From: Clostridia bacterium
GTDB lineage: Bacteria > Bacillota > Clostridia > UBA1381
NCBI GenBank assembly: GCA_900751885.1
Contig: CAADTH010000068.1
Span: 1-64,000 of the forward strand
Direction of reading: 5' to 3'
Length of the DNA stretch: 64,000 nucleotides
Each line of letters starts with the position of its first letter. Position 1 is the stretch's first letter. The translations under genes and the position numbers were made by a program. Under the pieces are notes generated by a model. That model was not told the origin of the DNA, did not search any database, and saw nothing but the letters and a program-made list of their open reading frames with translations. Below, in pieces: positions 32,003 through 41,267 of this stretch.

Positions 32003-34246
32003 ATGGACGAAGCAATACAAATTACAGGAATCGTAGAGGATATTGTATACCAAAACCCTGAAAATGGATACACAGTATGCGATATCGACAGCATGGAGGA
32101 GGGACTTTTCACTGCCACCGGATACCTTCCGTATCTTGCCGTGGGAGAACGCGTTCTCCTAAGCGGCGTGTGGACGACACACTCCGCGTACGGCGAGCAA
32201 TTCAAGGTCGGATACTATGAAAAAATGCTTCCGACAGACGAGGACGCAATCCTTCGCTACCTCTCGTCGGGTATCATCTCCGGCATCCGAAAGTCCACAG
32301 CGGAAAAGCTCATCGCGCACTTTGGAGAGGATGTCCTCAATGTCATGCTCACAGCGCCTGAGCGCTTAAGTGAAATCAAGGGAATCAGCAGGGAAAAGGC
32401 AAAAAAAATCGGACAGCAGTTCTCCGAAATGCAGTGTATGCAAGGCGTGGTCATGTTCCTGCAGGAATACAGCATTACGCCCAATATGGCGGCAAAGGTC
32501 TATCAGGAGCTTGGTGCGGACGCGGTGGACGAAATCAAGAAAAATCCCTATGTTCTTTCCGAACAGATCGATGGTATCAGCTTTAAAACCGCTGACCAGA
32601 TTGCATACGCAAGAGGGATTCCCAAAAACAGTCCCGAGAGAATCAAGGCAGGAATCAAATATATTCTCACCGATGCCGCGTATACCAGCGGACACACCTA
32701 TCTTCCCCTCGGTGTGCTAAAGGAACACGCCTCATACACACTGGGCATTGATGAGGACGAGGTGGAGCATGGACTCTCCTCACTGGAGCTCTCTAAGGAT
32801 GTATTCTTTGACACCATAGACGGTGACCGCGTGTGCTATCTGTCGCGTTTTTATTACGATGAGCTTGTCGTCGCACGGCGCATCGCGTCTCTTTCAGCCT
32901 TCGAGCAGGAGGGACAGTGGAGCGCTGACAAGGTAGAGTGCGCTGTGCGCGATATGGAAGAGGAGGAAAATATCTCTCTTGCGCCCGAACAGCGCGACGC
33001 GGTTGTCAGTGCCGCAGAAGGTGGCGTCATGATTCTCACAGGCGGTCCCGGAACAGGAAAAACCACCACCATTAATATGATTATCCGCCTGATGAAGCTG
33101 CAAAAACGCACCATTGCACTTGCCGCGCCGACCGGACGGGCGGCAAAGCGCATGAGTGAGGTCACAGGAATGGAAGCAAAAACCATCCACCGTCTTTTGG
33201 AGGTCACCTTCAGCGGCGCGGAAGGTGCGCAGGTATTCTCTCGCGACGAACAGAACCCTCTGGAGGCGGATGTAGTCATCATCGATGAAATGAGCATGGT
33301 GGATGTCAGCCTCATGCACTCTCTGGCGGCGGCACTCAAGCCCGGTGCAACGTTGATTTTATCAGGCGATGCAGACCAGCTCCCGTCAGTCGGTCCGGGA
33401 AATGTACTGCGCGATCTGATTGCAAGCGGACTTGTGCCTGTCGTACAGCTCGACCATATTTTCCGTCAGGCGGAGGAAAGCCTGATTGTCGTCAATGCCC
33501 ACCGCATCAACCACGGTGAATTGCCTGAACTGGGGGACAAGGCAAGTGACTTTTTCTTTCTTTCCAGAAACACGCCGGAGGATATCGCCGCGACTGTCGT
33601 GGACCTCTATCAAAACCGCCTGCCGCGCAGCTATGGCATTGACCCTCTTTCCAGTATCCAGGTGCTGTCACCGATGAAAAAGGGCAAAGCAGGCGTAATA
33701 TCGCTAAACGAGCTGATTCAAAAAAGCGTCAATCCGCCTGACCCAGGAAAAGAAGAGCACCAATATGGGAAAACAATTTTTCGCGAGGGAGATAAGGTGA
33801 TGCAGACGCGCAACAACTATGATATCGAGTGGAAAAGTGATATGGAAAAAGGAATGGGCGTGTTCAACGGCGACATGGGAAAAATTAAAACAATCGACCC
33901 AAAAGCCAAAAAAATGGAGGTTGTATTCGACGATGACCGCCATGTAAAATATGAGTTTAACAATCTCGATGAGCTGGATCTTGCATATGCCATTACCGTA
34001 CACAAAAGTCAGGGAAGCGAGTTTCCGATGGTGATTATGCCTGTATACCAGTCTGCTCCCTTGCTCATGTGCCGCAATTTGTTTTACACTGCCGTCACAC
34101 GTGCCCGTGGGATGGTCGTGCTGGTCGGAAGCGGACGCGCGATAGAATATATGGTAGCAAACAATACCGAAAAAGAGCGCTTTACTGGACTTTGTGAAAA
34201 GCTGGGTGTGATTAAAAAAATGCTTGAGGAAGACCCATTTTCTTGA
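32003..34246 (+). CDS. recD2: RecD2-type DNA helicase
   Basis: ATG 32003 (MDEAIQITGIVEDIVYQNPENGY, in part) matches the RecD2 start; an earlier in-frame codon lies within the upstream gene. 747 residues. The N-terminal OB-like region is followed by helix-hairpin-helix sequences ('LSEIKGISREKAKKIGQQF'). The SF1B motor has motif I GGPGTGKTTT (around residue 350), motif II 'VVIIDEMSMVD', 'LSGDADQLPSVGPGNVL' and the late 'YAITVHKSQGSEFP'. It is a 5'-3' helicase used in repair without RecBC. It is probably cotranscribed with the decarboxylase upstream, which has no obvious functional link. Confidence 0.95.
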   Translation: MDEAIQITGIVEDIVYQNPENGYTVCDIDSMEEGLFTATGYLPYLAVGERVLLSGVWTTHSAYGEQFKVGYYEKMLPTDEDAILRYLSSGIISGIRKSTAEKLIAHFGEDVLNVMLTAPERLSEIKGISREKAKKIGQQFSEMQCMQGVVMFLQEYSITPNMAAKVYQELGADAVDEIKKNPYVLSEQIDGISFKTADQIAYARGIPKNSPERIKAGIKYILTDAAYTSGHTYLPLGVLKEHASYTLGIDEDEVEHGLSSLELSKDVFFDTIDGDRVCYLSRFYYDELVVARRIASLSAFEQEGQWSADKVECAVRDMEEEENISLAPEQRDAVVSAAEGGVMILTGGPGTGKTTTINMIIRLMKLQKRTIALAAPTGRAAKRMSEVTGMEAKTIHRLLEVTFSGAEGAQVFSRDEQNPLEADVVIIDEMSMVDVSLMHSLAAALKPGATLILSGDADQLPSVGPGNVLRDLIASGLVPVVQLDHIFRQAEESLIVVNAHRINHGELPELGDKASDFFFLSRNTPEDIAATVVDLYQNRLPRSYGIDPLSSIQVLSPMKKGKAGVISLNELIQKSVNPPDPGKEEHQYGKTIFREGDKVMQTRNNYDIEWKSDMEKGMGVFNGDMGKIKTIDPKAKKMEVVFDDDRHVKYEFNNLDELDLAYAITVHKSQGSEFPMVIMPVYQSAPLLMCRNLFYTAVTRARGMVVLVGSGRAIEYMVANNTEKERFTGLCEKLGVIKKMLEEDPFS

Positions 34247-34255
34247 TTGATTAAT

Positions 34256-34292
34256 AAAAAAGAGACTATTTTAGAAAAATAGTCTCTTTTTT
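34256..34292 (+). terminator. Terminator of recD2
   Basis: Perfect 17-bp stem (AAAAAAGAGACTATTTT and complement) with a 3-nt loop and T run. Confidence 0.9.
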
Positions 34293-34356
34293 ATTGGTTT
34301 GGTTTTGGTTTTTCTGCGTTTCTCTGAAAAGGAACCGTATTTTTTCTGTCCCTTTT

Positions 34357-34839
34357 TTATTCATACTCCTTTTTTAGGAGTGCCCGTATGTATCCTCTGG
34401 ATTTATCTGTCGAATCAATATAAAATCCGCGTCCATAGTAAAACCGAATCAGGGATGTCGCCTTGGAATCTGTGTGAAGCGACATGCTCTTCACACCTTT
34501 TCGTATCATAATGCGGTCAACCAGATTCATGATAGATTTTCCGATTCCGTTGTTTTGCGACGTGACCTTCACACCGAACCGGCTTAGATACGCTGTCCCA
34601 TCCTCAAACACCTGCACCCGTACACTGCCGACAGGCGTATAATCTGAAAAGGCAATCAAAACGACCTTTGTATCAATATCCCGCTTGATATCCTCATATG
34701 TTTCATCCAGCGCCTGAAGATAATCTACCCCTGTCATTTGGCGGTATTTTAAAAACGCTTCCTTTGTGATATCCATAATTTCCGGGATATCATCATAGGT
34801 TGCAAGCCGCACCTCAAACAATGATTTTAGCTCTGTCAT
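34357..34839 (-). CDS. GNAT-family N-acetyltransferase
   Basis: 160 residues with the GNAT fold. 'VRLATYDDIPEIMDITKEAFLKY' is the first strand-helix, 'VGSVRVQVFED' the core strand, and 'YLSRFGVKVTSQNNGIGKSIMNLVDR' the acetyl-CoA-binding motif A (Q-x-x-G-I-G, slightly altered from R/Q-x-x-G-x-G/A). 'SLHTDSKATSLIRFYYGRGF' is the C-terminal part. The substrate is unknown. It lies 15 bp below argF in the arg operon, so a role linked to arginine metabolism is possible; it does not resemble ArgA or ArgJ. Confidence 0.88.
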   Translation of the reverse strand: MTELKSLFEVRLATYDDIPEIMDITKEAFLKYRQMTGVDYLQALDETYEDIKRDIDTKVVLIAFSDYTPVGSVRVQVFEDGTAYLSRFGVKVTSQNNGIGKSIMNLVDRIMIRKGVKSMSLHTDSKATSLIRFYYGRGFYIDSTDKSRGYIRALLKKEYE

Positions 34840-34854
34840 TTTTCTGTCCCTTCC

Positions 34855-35772
34855 TTAGCCCATCAATGTCGCCATGACCGCTTTTTGCGCGTGCAAACGG
34901 TTTTCCGCCTCATCGAATATCACTGACTGCGGTCCATCAATGACATCCTCCGTCACCTCATATCCGCGGTACGCAGGCAGACAGTGCATAAAAATCGCGT
35001 CGTCCTTTGCCTTTTGGAATAACTGCCCATTGATTTGATACGGCATGAATATCTTGATACGCTCCTTCTTTTCATCCTCCTGCCCCATACTGACCCATGT
35101 GTCGGAGTACACAACATCGGCATGTGCAATCGCCTTCTCTGGGTCATCCGTCAAAACAAGCTCACAGCCTGCATCCTTTGCGTCCCTTTTTGCATATTCC
35201 ACCACCTCGGGGTCACACTCGTATCCCTTTGGCGCGGCAACCGCACAGTCCATTCCCACCTTTGCACATCCATACATCAAAGAATGTGCCATATTGTTTC
35301 CGTCCCCAATGTACGCAAGCTTCAGTCCTGCAAGCGTTCCCTTCTTTTCATATATCGTGAGAAGGTCCGCCATCACCTGGCACGGATGCAGTAAATCCGT
35401 CAGCGCATTGATGACCGGGATATCCGCATACTCTGCCAAATCCAGTACATCCTGGTGCGCATAGGTGCGGATCATAATGCCATCTAGGTATCGCGACAGG
35501 ACGTTTGCGGTGTCATAGATGGTCTCGCCCCGTCCGAGCTGGATGTCATTGCTGGACAAAAACAGCGGGTAACCGCCAAGCTGTGTCATGCCAACTTCAA
35601 ACGACACGCGCGTTCTTGTGGACGATTTTGTGAAAATCATGCCGAGTGTCTTGCCCTTTAAAATCGGATGAGGCACACCATTTTTTTGTTCCATTTTGAG
35701 CTTCTGTGAAAGCGTCAATAAATCCTCTATTTCTTTTTTGGATACATCGTGCAAGCTAATAAAATCCTTCAT
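34855..35772 (-). CDS. argF: Ornithine carbamoyltransferase
   Basis: 305 residues, normal length. It makes citrulline from ornithine and carbamoyl phosphate. 'KSSTRTRVSFEVG' binds carbamoyl phosphate, 'HPCQVMADLLTIYE' is the second signature, and 'FMHCLPAYRGYEVTEDVID' contains the ornithine-binding HCLP loop. An aspartate transcarbamoylase is excluded by HCLP. It follows argD by 15 bp. There is no adjacent carbamate kinase or arginine deiminase, which favours a biosynthetic over a catabolic role. Confidence 0.96.
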   Translation of the reverse strand: MKDFISLHDVSKKEIEDLLTLSQKLKMEQKNGVPHPILKGKTLGMIFTKSSTRTRVSFEVGMTQLGGYPLFLSSNDIQLGRGETIYDTANVLSRYLDGIMIRTYAHQDVLDLAEYADIPVINALTDLLHPCQVMADLLTIYEKKGTLAGLKLAYIGDGNNMAHSLMYGCAKVGMDCAVAAPKGYECDPEVVEYAKRDAKDAGCELVLTDDPEKAIAHADVVYSDTWVSMGQEDEKKERIKIFMPYQINGQLFQKAKDDAIFMHCLPAYRGYEVTEDVIDGPQSVIFDEAENRLHAQKAVMATLMG

Positions 35773-35787
35773 TTTTTCTGTCCCCTC

Positions 35788-36972
35788 TCAAGCTAATATG
35801 CCATCTAACACGTCAACAAATTGATTGATATCCTCTTTTGTAAGAATCAAAGGCGGCGCAACGCGAATCGTCGTCCCGGCACACAGACTCGTCAAAAAGC
35901 CTGCCTCAAACAGCCTTGCAAATACGTCCTTTGCTGTCTCCTTGTCAAATTCTATCCCAATGAGAAGTCCACATGCGCGAATTTCTTTCACTTTATCTGC
36001 ATGTGCCATGCCGTTTAGCTTCTCCACAAAATATGTCCCCATTTCGTCTGCGTTCTCCACCAGATGCTCCCTCTCAAGCACATCAAGTACAGCAAGTCCT
36101 GCTGCGGTAGAAAAAGGATTTCCACCAAAGGTCGTTCCGTGGTCTCCCGGCTCAAATGCCGATGCCACAAACTCCTTTGCGCATATCGCGCCAATCGGCA
36201 CACCGCCGCCAAGTGCCTTTGCAAGCGTAAACACATCCGGCTCTACGCCGTACTTTTCATAGCAAAACAGCTTTCCTGTACGCCCGATTCCTGTCTGCAC
36301 CTCGTCGAACATCAATAGGATTCCCTTCTCATCACAAAGCGCCCGAAGCGTTTTCACATAATCTGAATCCATCGGTCGGACACCGCTCTCGCCCTGCACC
36401 AGTTCAATCATAATTGCCGCAGTCTTTTCTGTCACTGCGCTCTTTACCGCTTCGAAATTGTTCGGCTCTACCTGAATGAACCCAGGCATCAATGGGCGGT
36501 ATGGCTTTTGATACTTCTCCTGCCCCGTCGCCGCGACAGTGGCAAGCGTTCTGCCGTGAAACGACCGGTCAAGCGTGATAATTTCATTTCTCTCCGGTTG
36601 TCCCTTTTTGTAGAAATACATTTTCGCCAGCTTGAATGCACCCTCGTTTGCCTCCGCGCCCGAATTTGCAAAAAAGATACGGTCCGCGCAGGAGCACTCT
36701 GCCAGCTTTTTCGCAAGACGCGCCTGATTTTCTATGTAGTAAAGGCTGGACGTATGTACGAGCTTGTCAAGCTGTGCTTTGAGCGCTTCGGTATACATCG
36801 GATGGCAGTGTCCCAGTACATTCACTGCAATGCCGCCCAAAAAATCCATGTATTCTGTTCCATCCTCTGCAAACAGCTTCATTCCCTTCCCATGTGTGAA
36901 GCATACATTCTGTCTTTGTCCGAACGTATTCATATAATATTCATGGTCTAACTGCTTTATTTCCTCTAACAT
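35788..36972 (-). CDS. argD: Acetylornithine aminotransferase
   Basis: ATG 36972 (MLEEIKQLDHEYYMNTFGQ) is chosen; an upstream in-frame TTG at 36987 would overlap the GGGGG ribosome site. 394 residues, class III PLP transaminase. 'EYMDFLGGIAVNVLGHCHP', 'ANSGAEANEGAFKLAKMY', 'LMFDEVQTGIGRTGKLF' and the PLP-lysine region 'FTLAKALGGGVPIGA' are present. It converts N-acetylglutamate semialdehyde to N-acetylornithine. It is the first gene of argD-argF-GNAT. Other steps of the pathway are not in the window. The argF partner argues for ArgD over other class III enzymes. Confidence 0.94.
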   Translation of the reverse strand: MLEEIKQLDHEYYMNTFGQRQNVCFTHGKGMKLFAEDGTEYMDFLGGIAVNVLGHCHPMYTEALKAQLDKLVHTSSLYYIENQARLAKKLAECSCADRIFFANSGAEANEGAFKLAKMYFYKKGQPERNEIITLDRSFHGRTLATVAATGQEKYQKPYRPLMPGFIQVEPNNFEAVKSAVTEKTAAIMIELVQGESGVRPMDSDYVKTLRALCDEKGILLMFDEVQTGIGRTGKLFCYEKYGVEPDVFTLAKALGGGVPIGAICAKEFVASAFEPGDHGTTFGGNPFSTAAGLAVLDVLEREHLVENADEMGTYFVEKLNGMAHADKVKEIRACGLLIGIEFDKETAKDVFARLFEAGFLTSLCAGTTIRVAPPLILTKEDINQFVDVLDGILA

Positions 36973-37041
36973 TGTTGTTGCCCCCAAATCAAATATTGCT
37001 AATAATTATACATCTATATGAATAAAAATTCAACCCATTTT

Positions 37042-37914
37042 CTATTCTTTTTTCAAAATCTGCAAATTTCGTAACATCGTTGCCTTTCCGCGCCAGGAAA
37101 AGGCTCTCTTTTGGTATTTGTGCCGAAACTGCCTTGCGGACATCTCCTCACCAATCTGCAATGTGCTAATCAAATCCTCCCGAAACTCAGGTAGTGCCGT
37201 CATCTTGATACCTCGGTTGTGGGGACAGACCTCCTGACAGATATCACACCCCCACGCATATCCGCTTCTTTGAATCACTACAATCTCCTCTGCCGTCAGC
37301 TCACCCTTTTTCTGCGTCAAATAGGAGGCGCACCGCTTTGCGCAAAAGCCTGTCTCTGACAAGGCACCGCCCGGGCACGCGCGGATACACGCACCACATT
37401 CCAGACATGTTCTGTCCATCGGCTGATCCGCTTCCATCGGGCAATTCGTCACGAGATATCCAATGACCGTATAGGTTCCATAGTCAGGATGAATCAAAAA
37501 TCCATTCCTTCCAAGAAAGCCAAGCCCTGCCCGAAGCGCAAGGTACCGCTCATTTAACGGTCCATTGTCTGAAAAATACTCTGCCTTGTATCCCTGTTCT
37601 GTAAAAAAAGACGCTATTTTCCCAAGCCGTTCCCCCACCACATGATGGTAATCCACACCGCGCGCATATCTGCTGATATTGCCGCCCTTTCGCCCTTCGT
37701 CTCCTGCATAATAGGAAAACAGACACACAACAATCGTCCTTGCATCAGGCAAAACCAAAAATGGGTCAATGCGCGTCTGGATATCAGGATTCACCATTGG
37801 AACCTGTCCCTTTTTTTCTAAAGCACAGCCGAGGTCAGAAAAGACCTCGGCTGTCACCATACCGCAGGCACATGCGCCCAGCTCGTATGCAATATTCTTT
37901 ATTTCCTGCTTCAT
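37042..37914 (-). CDS. queG: QueG-type epoxyqueuosine reductase
   Basis: 290 residues, shorter than E. coli QueG (which has an extra C-terminal HEAT region) but typical of Clostridial forms. The corrinoid-binding N-terminal part includes 'DARTIVVCLFSYYAG' and 'YARGVDYHHVVGERLG'. Two 4Fe-4S motifs follow: CLECGACIRACPGG and CDICQEVCPHN, around residues 172 and 228. It reduces epoxyqueuosine to queuosine in tRNA. No other queuosine gene is in the window. It overlaps trxA by 4 nt, so they are cotranslated. Confidence 0.86.
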   Translation of the reverse strand: MKQEIKNIAYELGACACGMVTAEVFSDLGCALEKKGQVPMVNPDIQTRIDPFLVLPDARTIVVCLFSYYAGDEGRKGGNISRYARGVDYHHVVGERLGKIASFFTEQGYKAEYFSDNGPLNERYLALRAGLGFLGRNGFLIHPDYGTYTVIGYLVTNCPMEADQPMDRTCLECGACIRACPGGALSETGFCAKRCASYLTQKKGELTAEEIVVIQRSGYAWGCDICQEVCPHNRGIKMTALPEFREDLISTLQIGEEMSARQFRHKYQKRAFSWRGKATMLRNLQILKKE

Positions 37915-38228
37915 AGGTATTTTTCAATAATCTCTTCAAACTCATCCTTCGTGCGTGCGCCAACCATGCGTTCCACCGTTTTTCCATCCTTCATCAGGAT
38001 AATGGTCGGAATCGACACCACTGCCGCCGCGCTTGCAAGCTCGCCCTCATCGTCCACATTTACCTTGCCTACTTTGATTTTTCCCTCGTACTCCTCTGCA
38101 AGGGAATCAATAATCGGGGATACCATCCGGCATGGTCCGCACCAGGAAGCCCAATAATCCACCAAAACAGGCAGCTCTGACTTCATGACCTCCCCTTCAT
38201 AATTGTCCTTTGTCAATGTGATTACCAT
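37911..38228 (-). CDS. trxA: Thioredoxin
   Basis: 105 residues with the classical active site WASWCGPC around residue 29, the cis-Pro in 'SIPTIILMKDG', and 'GKVNVDDEGELA'. It is a general cytoplasmic disulfide reductant. It lies 12 bp behind a lipoprotein gene and overlaps queG. No thioredoxin reductase is adjacent. Confidence 0.96.
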   Translation of the reverse strand: MVITLTKDNYEGEVMKSELPVLVDYWASWCGPCRMVSPIIDSLAEEYEGKIKVGKVNVDDEGELASAAAVVSIPTIILMKDGKTVERMVGARTKDEFEEIIEKYL

Positions 38229-38240
38229 ATCTGTTTCCTC

Positions 38241-38879
38241 CTATTCTATTTCCGGTACAGATGAATATGTTTTATTGATTGCACCGTCCGCCTCATCGGA
38301 TGAATTGAATTTACTCGTTTCCACATATCCAGTTTCCTCAAACACATAATTGCGCACAGACAGCTCTGTTCCAGTGGACGAAAGCAGTGTGATGGTAGGC
38401 ACGACACCACTGCCCTGATAGTAGTCTGCTATCTCAAAATAGAGGTTTCCATTTTGAACATCCTTTTCATAGAGCGTAAAGTACTTGTCTCCATCCTTGA
38501 CCTCAAGCACCCATTTCTGGCGGTCGTCCCACTCGATTGCACCGCCGCTGCGCTGTGCAGAGGTATAGAGCATCACCATCTCCTGTACACCGTCCGAATC
38601 CAAATCGCTCTTTGCCTCCCCAATCTTTGACCAGCCCTTTCCGATTGCACTTTTATCCGACGCCTTGATAAAACGGCTTCCGGGTGCAGAGGACGGCGCT
38701 TTTGACGCGCTTGGTGTTTGCGTCGGTGAAGGAGTCGGCGTACTTACCGCCGGTTCGGTTGCCTGCGGCGTAGCTGACGGGGAGGAAGACGGCACTGCTT
38801 TCTTTTCTCCAGTACACGCAGACAAAGTTAGTGTACCGCAAATCGCAAGGATTACTCCTATTATTTTCATTCGTTTCAT
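38241..38879 (-). CDS. Lipoprotein of unknown function
   Basis: ATG 38879 (MKRMKIIGVILAICGTLTLSAC) is placed by AGGAGA upstream. 212 residues. The lipobox LSAC puts the lipid-modified Cys around residue 22. A Ser/Pro/Thr-rich linker (about 28-66) leads to a soluble domain (about 70-212). That domain contains 'SDLDSDGVQEMVMLY', a VCBS/EF-hand-like calcium phrase, and 'WDDRQKWVLEVKDGDKYFTLYEKDV', a beta-propeller-like strand pair. Its function is not recognised. It lies between yigZ and trxA in a probable four-gene transcript. Confidence 0.8.
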   Translation of the reverse strand: MKRMKIIGVILAICGTLTLSACTGEKKAVPSSSPSATPQATEPAVSTPTPSPTQTPSASKAPSSAPGSRFIKASDKSAIGKGWSKIGEAKSDLDSDGVQEMVMLYTSAQRSGGAIEWDDRQKWVLEVKDGDKYFTLYEKDVQNGNLYFEIADYYQGSGVVPTITLLSSTGTELSVRNYVFEETGYVETSKFNSSDEADGAINKTYSSVPEIE

Positions 38880-38884
38880 AAACG

Positions 38885-39520
38885 TCAATCTCCTATATTC
38901 ACATATTTTCTATCTGTTATTTTACAGATTGCGCGCCCATTTGTCAACTCTGTTGTCTCTTCGATAAATCCTGCCGCCTCGTCCTCCGGTAGACATACCA
39001 AAAACGTCACCTCATTTTCGTATATGGTATCGTCTAATATCAAATCCTCTGTCGAGATTTTATATTGGATTTTCCCCACCAGCGTGTAATCCACCTTGAC
39101 TGATACCACACTGCAAAGCGTCCGCGTGATAATGTGCGCCGCATCAATGCCGCGCTTTGCCGCCGCGCCGTATGCGCGTACCAAGCCCCCTGTACCCAGA
39201 AGCGTTCCTCCAAAATAGCGCGTCACCACCACCGCAGTATCCACCAAATGTTCCTTGCGAATGACGTCCAGCACCGGGATCCCTGCCGTCCCCTGCGGCT
39301 CCCCGTCGTCTGAATAGCGGAAAATATTGTTTTCATCTATCACATAGGCATAGACATTGTGGTTCGCATCGCTGTATGTTTTTCTCATCTCCTCCAAAAA
39401 GGCAAGCGCCTCTTCCTCTGTCTGTACCGGACGGACTGTAGCGATAAACTTCGATTTTTTTTCAATCAAAATCCCCTCGCCATCCTTTGCTACCGTGCGG
39501 TAGCTTGCTTTTTGTGACAA
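38885..39520 (-). CDS. YigZ/IMPACT-family protein
   Basis: The start is set at TTG 39520, 6 nt below AAGGGGG; an in-frame GTG at 39538 is the alternative. 211 residues. The UPF0029 N-terminal domain has 'KKSKFIATVRPVQTEEEALAFLEEM', 'HNVYAYVI', 'YSDDGEPQGTAGIPVLDVI' and 'VVTRYFGGTLLGTGGLVRAYG', the most conserved run of the family. The C-terminal domain (about 140-211) has the ferredoxin-like fold. The role is unproven: YigZ is linked to nucleic-acid or translation control through its eukaryotic relative IMPACT. The stop overlaps the lipoprotein ribosome site. Confidence 0.88.
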   Translation of the reverse strand: MSQKASYRTVAKDGEGILIEKKSKFIATVRPVQTEEEALAFLEEMRKTYSDANHNVYAYVIDENNIFRYSDDGEPQGTAGIPVLDVIRKEHLVDTAVVVTRYFGGTLLGTGGLVRAYGAAAKRGIDAAHIITRTLCSVVSVKVDYTLVGKIQYKISTEDLILDDTIYENEVTFLVCLPEDEAAGFIEETTELTNGRAICKITDRKYVNIGD

Positions 39521-39611
39521 TCGTATCCCCCTTTTCACCTGCTGACTAAAAGCTTTCCTGTATTCTTTCAGTTCTCTCGAATTAAATTATGTATCATTGG
39601 TGTATGCGAGG

Positions 39612-39837
39612 AAGGAACTGTAAAAAATAGTGCAGAACGGACGAAGCGAAGGAAACAGCGGCAAATGCGCTGTTTACCTTGCCAGACAGCGTACGATCGT
39701 ACTCCGAGGGTGCGTTTCGTCCGTAGCATAAAGCATGGATTTCTACCTTAGAACAAGTATCATATTTGCAGCTAGAGTCAGCTTATTTTCAGCTTTTATC
39801 ATGCTTTATGCGGTCTGTACATTTTTTACAGCTCCTT
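39612..39837. repeat. R2 dispersed element, copy 1, with terminal inverted repeats
   Basis: 226 bp. The ends are near-perfect inverted repeats of about 24 bp (AAGGA-CTGTAAAAAAT... on both sides). Inside are a hairpin AACAGCG/CGCTGTT and a long-range pair CATAAAGCATG/CATGCTTTATG. It matches copy 2 at 62900-63153 over most of its length. Its right end supplies the last bases of hflX. Confidence 0.88.
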
Positions 39838-41082
39838 TGTGAATGCTTTGAGTCTGTCATACATCTTTGTGTCCACCAAAAGACGCATCTGAATTCCTTC
39901 CGGGACATACTCCTCCGAAAGCACCTTCTCTGTCTCATGGAGCCTGCTTGCAAGCGCGCCCTCGCTGTATGGCAGACACACTGTCATCTCCTCTTTTTTC
40001 CCAGGCGCGACGTCAGACAATGTCTCTAAAAGGGTATCGATGCCTGTCCGGTACTTTGCCGAAATCTGTACACATGCGTCGTACCCCTCTATTGGCACAA
40101 TGATTTGTCCTTCCGCTTTGTCGCATTTGTTGAATACGCCCACAATCGGCTTTCCTCCCGCGCCAATATCAGAAAGCACCTCGTCCACCACCTGAATCTG
40201 ATTCTCCCTCTCCGGACTGGACGCATCAATCACATGCAAAAGCACATCTGCCACCACCGCTTCCTCCAGCGTGGATCGGAACGCCTGTACCAAATGGTGC
40301 GGAAGCTTTCGGATAAATCCAACCGTGTCCACAAGTAAAAGCGTACGGTTATCAAAAAGCGTCAACGCACGGCTGGTCGGGTCAAGCGTCGCAAACAGCT
40401 TGTTTTCTGCCAAAATCCCCGCATCCGTCAGTGCGTTCAAAAGGGAGGACTTCCCTGCGTTGGTATAGCCGACGAGCGCAACCGTCACCACGCCGTCCTT
40501 TTTGCGCCTGCCTCTGAGAAGCCCACGCCGCTTTTCAAGCTCCCGAAGCTCCTCCTCCAGTGCTGATACGCGCCGGTGGATATGGCGGCGGTCTGTCTCC
40601 AGCTTCGTCTCACCCGGACCGCGTGTTCCGATTCCGCCGCCCGTGCGCGACAGCTCTGTTCCAAGCCCACGAAGACGCGGCAGTCTGTATTTGAGCTGGG
40701 CAAGCTCCACCTGAAGCTTTCCCTCTGCTGTTTTGGCATGCAGTGCAAAAATGTCGAGGATGAGCATGGATCGGTCGAGCACCTTGACTCCCAATAGCTC
40801 TGTGAGATTGCGCGTCTGCACCGGTGACAGTTCATCGTCGAACACCACCACATCCGCCGAAAGCCCTTCGACCGCACACCGAAGCTCCTCTACCTTCCCC
40901 TCGCCCATATAGGTCGCCGCTTCGATGTCTGACTTGTTCTGCACCATCTCCCCCACAACCTCCGCGCCAGCCGTTTTAACAAGCTCTGCAAGCTCGCGAA
41001 TCGATTCGTCTGTGGTATCGTAAAGCGAATCCCTGCGTCCGGTGTGTACCCCTGCAAGAATAGCGCGTTCTGTTTTTTCCAT
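39826..41082 (-). CDS. hflX: GTPase HflX
   Basis: 418 residues. The N-terminal HflX domain includes 'NLTELLGVKVLDRSMLILDIFA'; a helical linker with 'GTELSRTGGGIGTRGPGETKLE' (in parts) follows. The G domain has G1 GYTNAGKSSLLNAL (around residue 207), G3 'LVDTVGFIRKLPH' and G4 'GVFNKCDK'. It splits stalled or stressed 70S/100S ribosomes. The C-terminal domain is shorter than average and ends ...FTKEL-stop; the stop codon (CTG-TAA) is part of the R2 inverted repeat, so the tail may have been altered by the insertion. Confidence 0.94.
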   Translation of the reverse strand: MEKTERAILAGVHTGRRDSLYDTTDESIRELAELVKTAGAEVVGEMVQNKSDIEAATYMGEGKVEELRCAVEGLSADVVVFDDELSPVQTRNLTELLGVKVLDRSMLILDIFALHAKTAEGKLQVELAQLKYRLPRLRGLGTELSRTGGGIGTRGPGETKLETDRRHIHRRVSALEEELRELEKRRGLLRGRRKKDGVVTVALVGYTNAGKSSLLNALTDAGILAENKLFATLDPTSRALTLFDNRTLLLVDTVGFIRKLPHHLVQAFRSTLEEAVVADVLLHVIDASSPERENQIQVVDEVLSDIGAGGKPIVGVFNKCDKAEGQIIVPIEGYDACVQISAKYRTGIDTLLETLSDVAPGKKEEMTVCLPYSEGALASRLHETEKVLSEEYVPEGIQMRLLVDTKMYDRLKAFTKEL

Positions 41083-41199
41083 CGTTTCCTCCTCGCTATC
41101 GTGTGAATTCCCATACGTTTAGTATATCAAAGAAACCCTTTTTCGTATACCTTTTACGCAAAAATTTTTCAATCCAATGCAGAAATTTCAAAAAAAATG

Positions 41200-41227
41200 T
41201 TGTAAATTTTATAGATTGTGATATAAT
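41200..41227 (+). promoter_or_regulatory. Promoter of secG
   Basis: TTGTAA (41200-41205), 16-bp spacer, TATAAT (41222-41227). Confidence 0.65.
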
Positions 41228-41267
41228 AGATGTGTTTATAACGTTTCAGAAGAGGAGGGATTGGATC

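Noticed and set aside
36988..37041. Arginine-repressor (ARG) box upstream of argD
   Set aside because: The 54-bp gap is AT-rich but I could not find two convincing 18-bp ARG-box halves.
37042..37914. QueG as a truncated pseudogene because it is shorter than the E. coli protein
   Set aside because: Both iron-sulfur motifs and the corrinoid region are intact; the missing part is a C-terminal extension absent from many Firmicutes forms.
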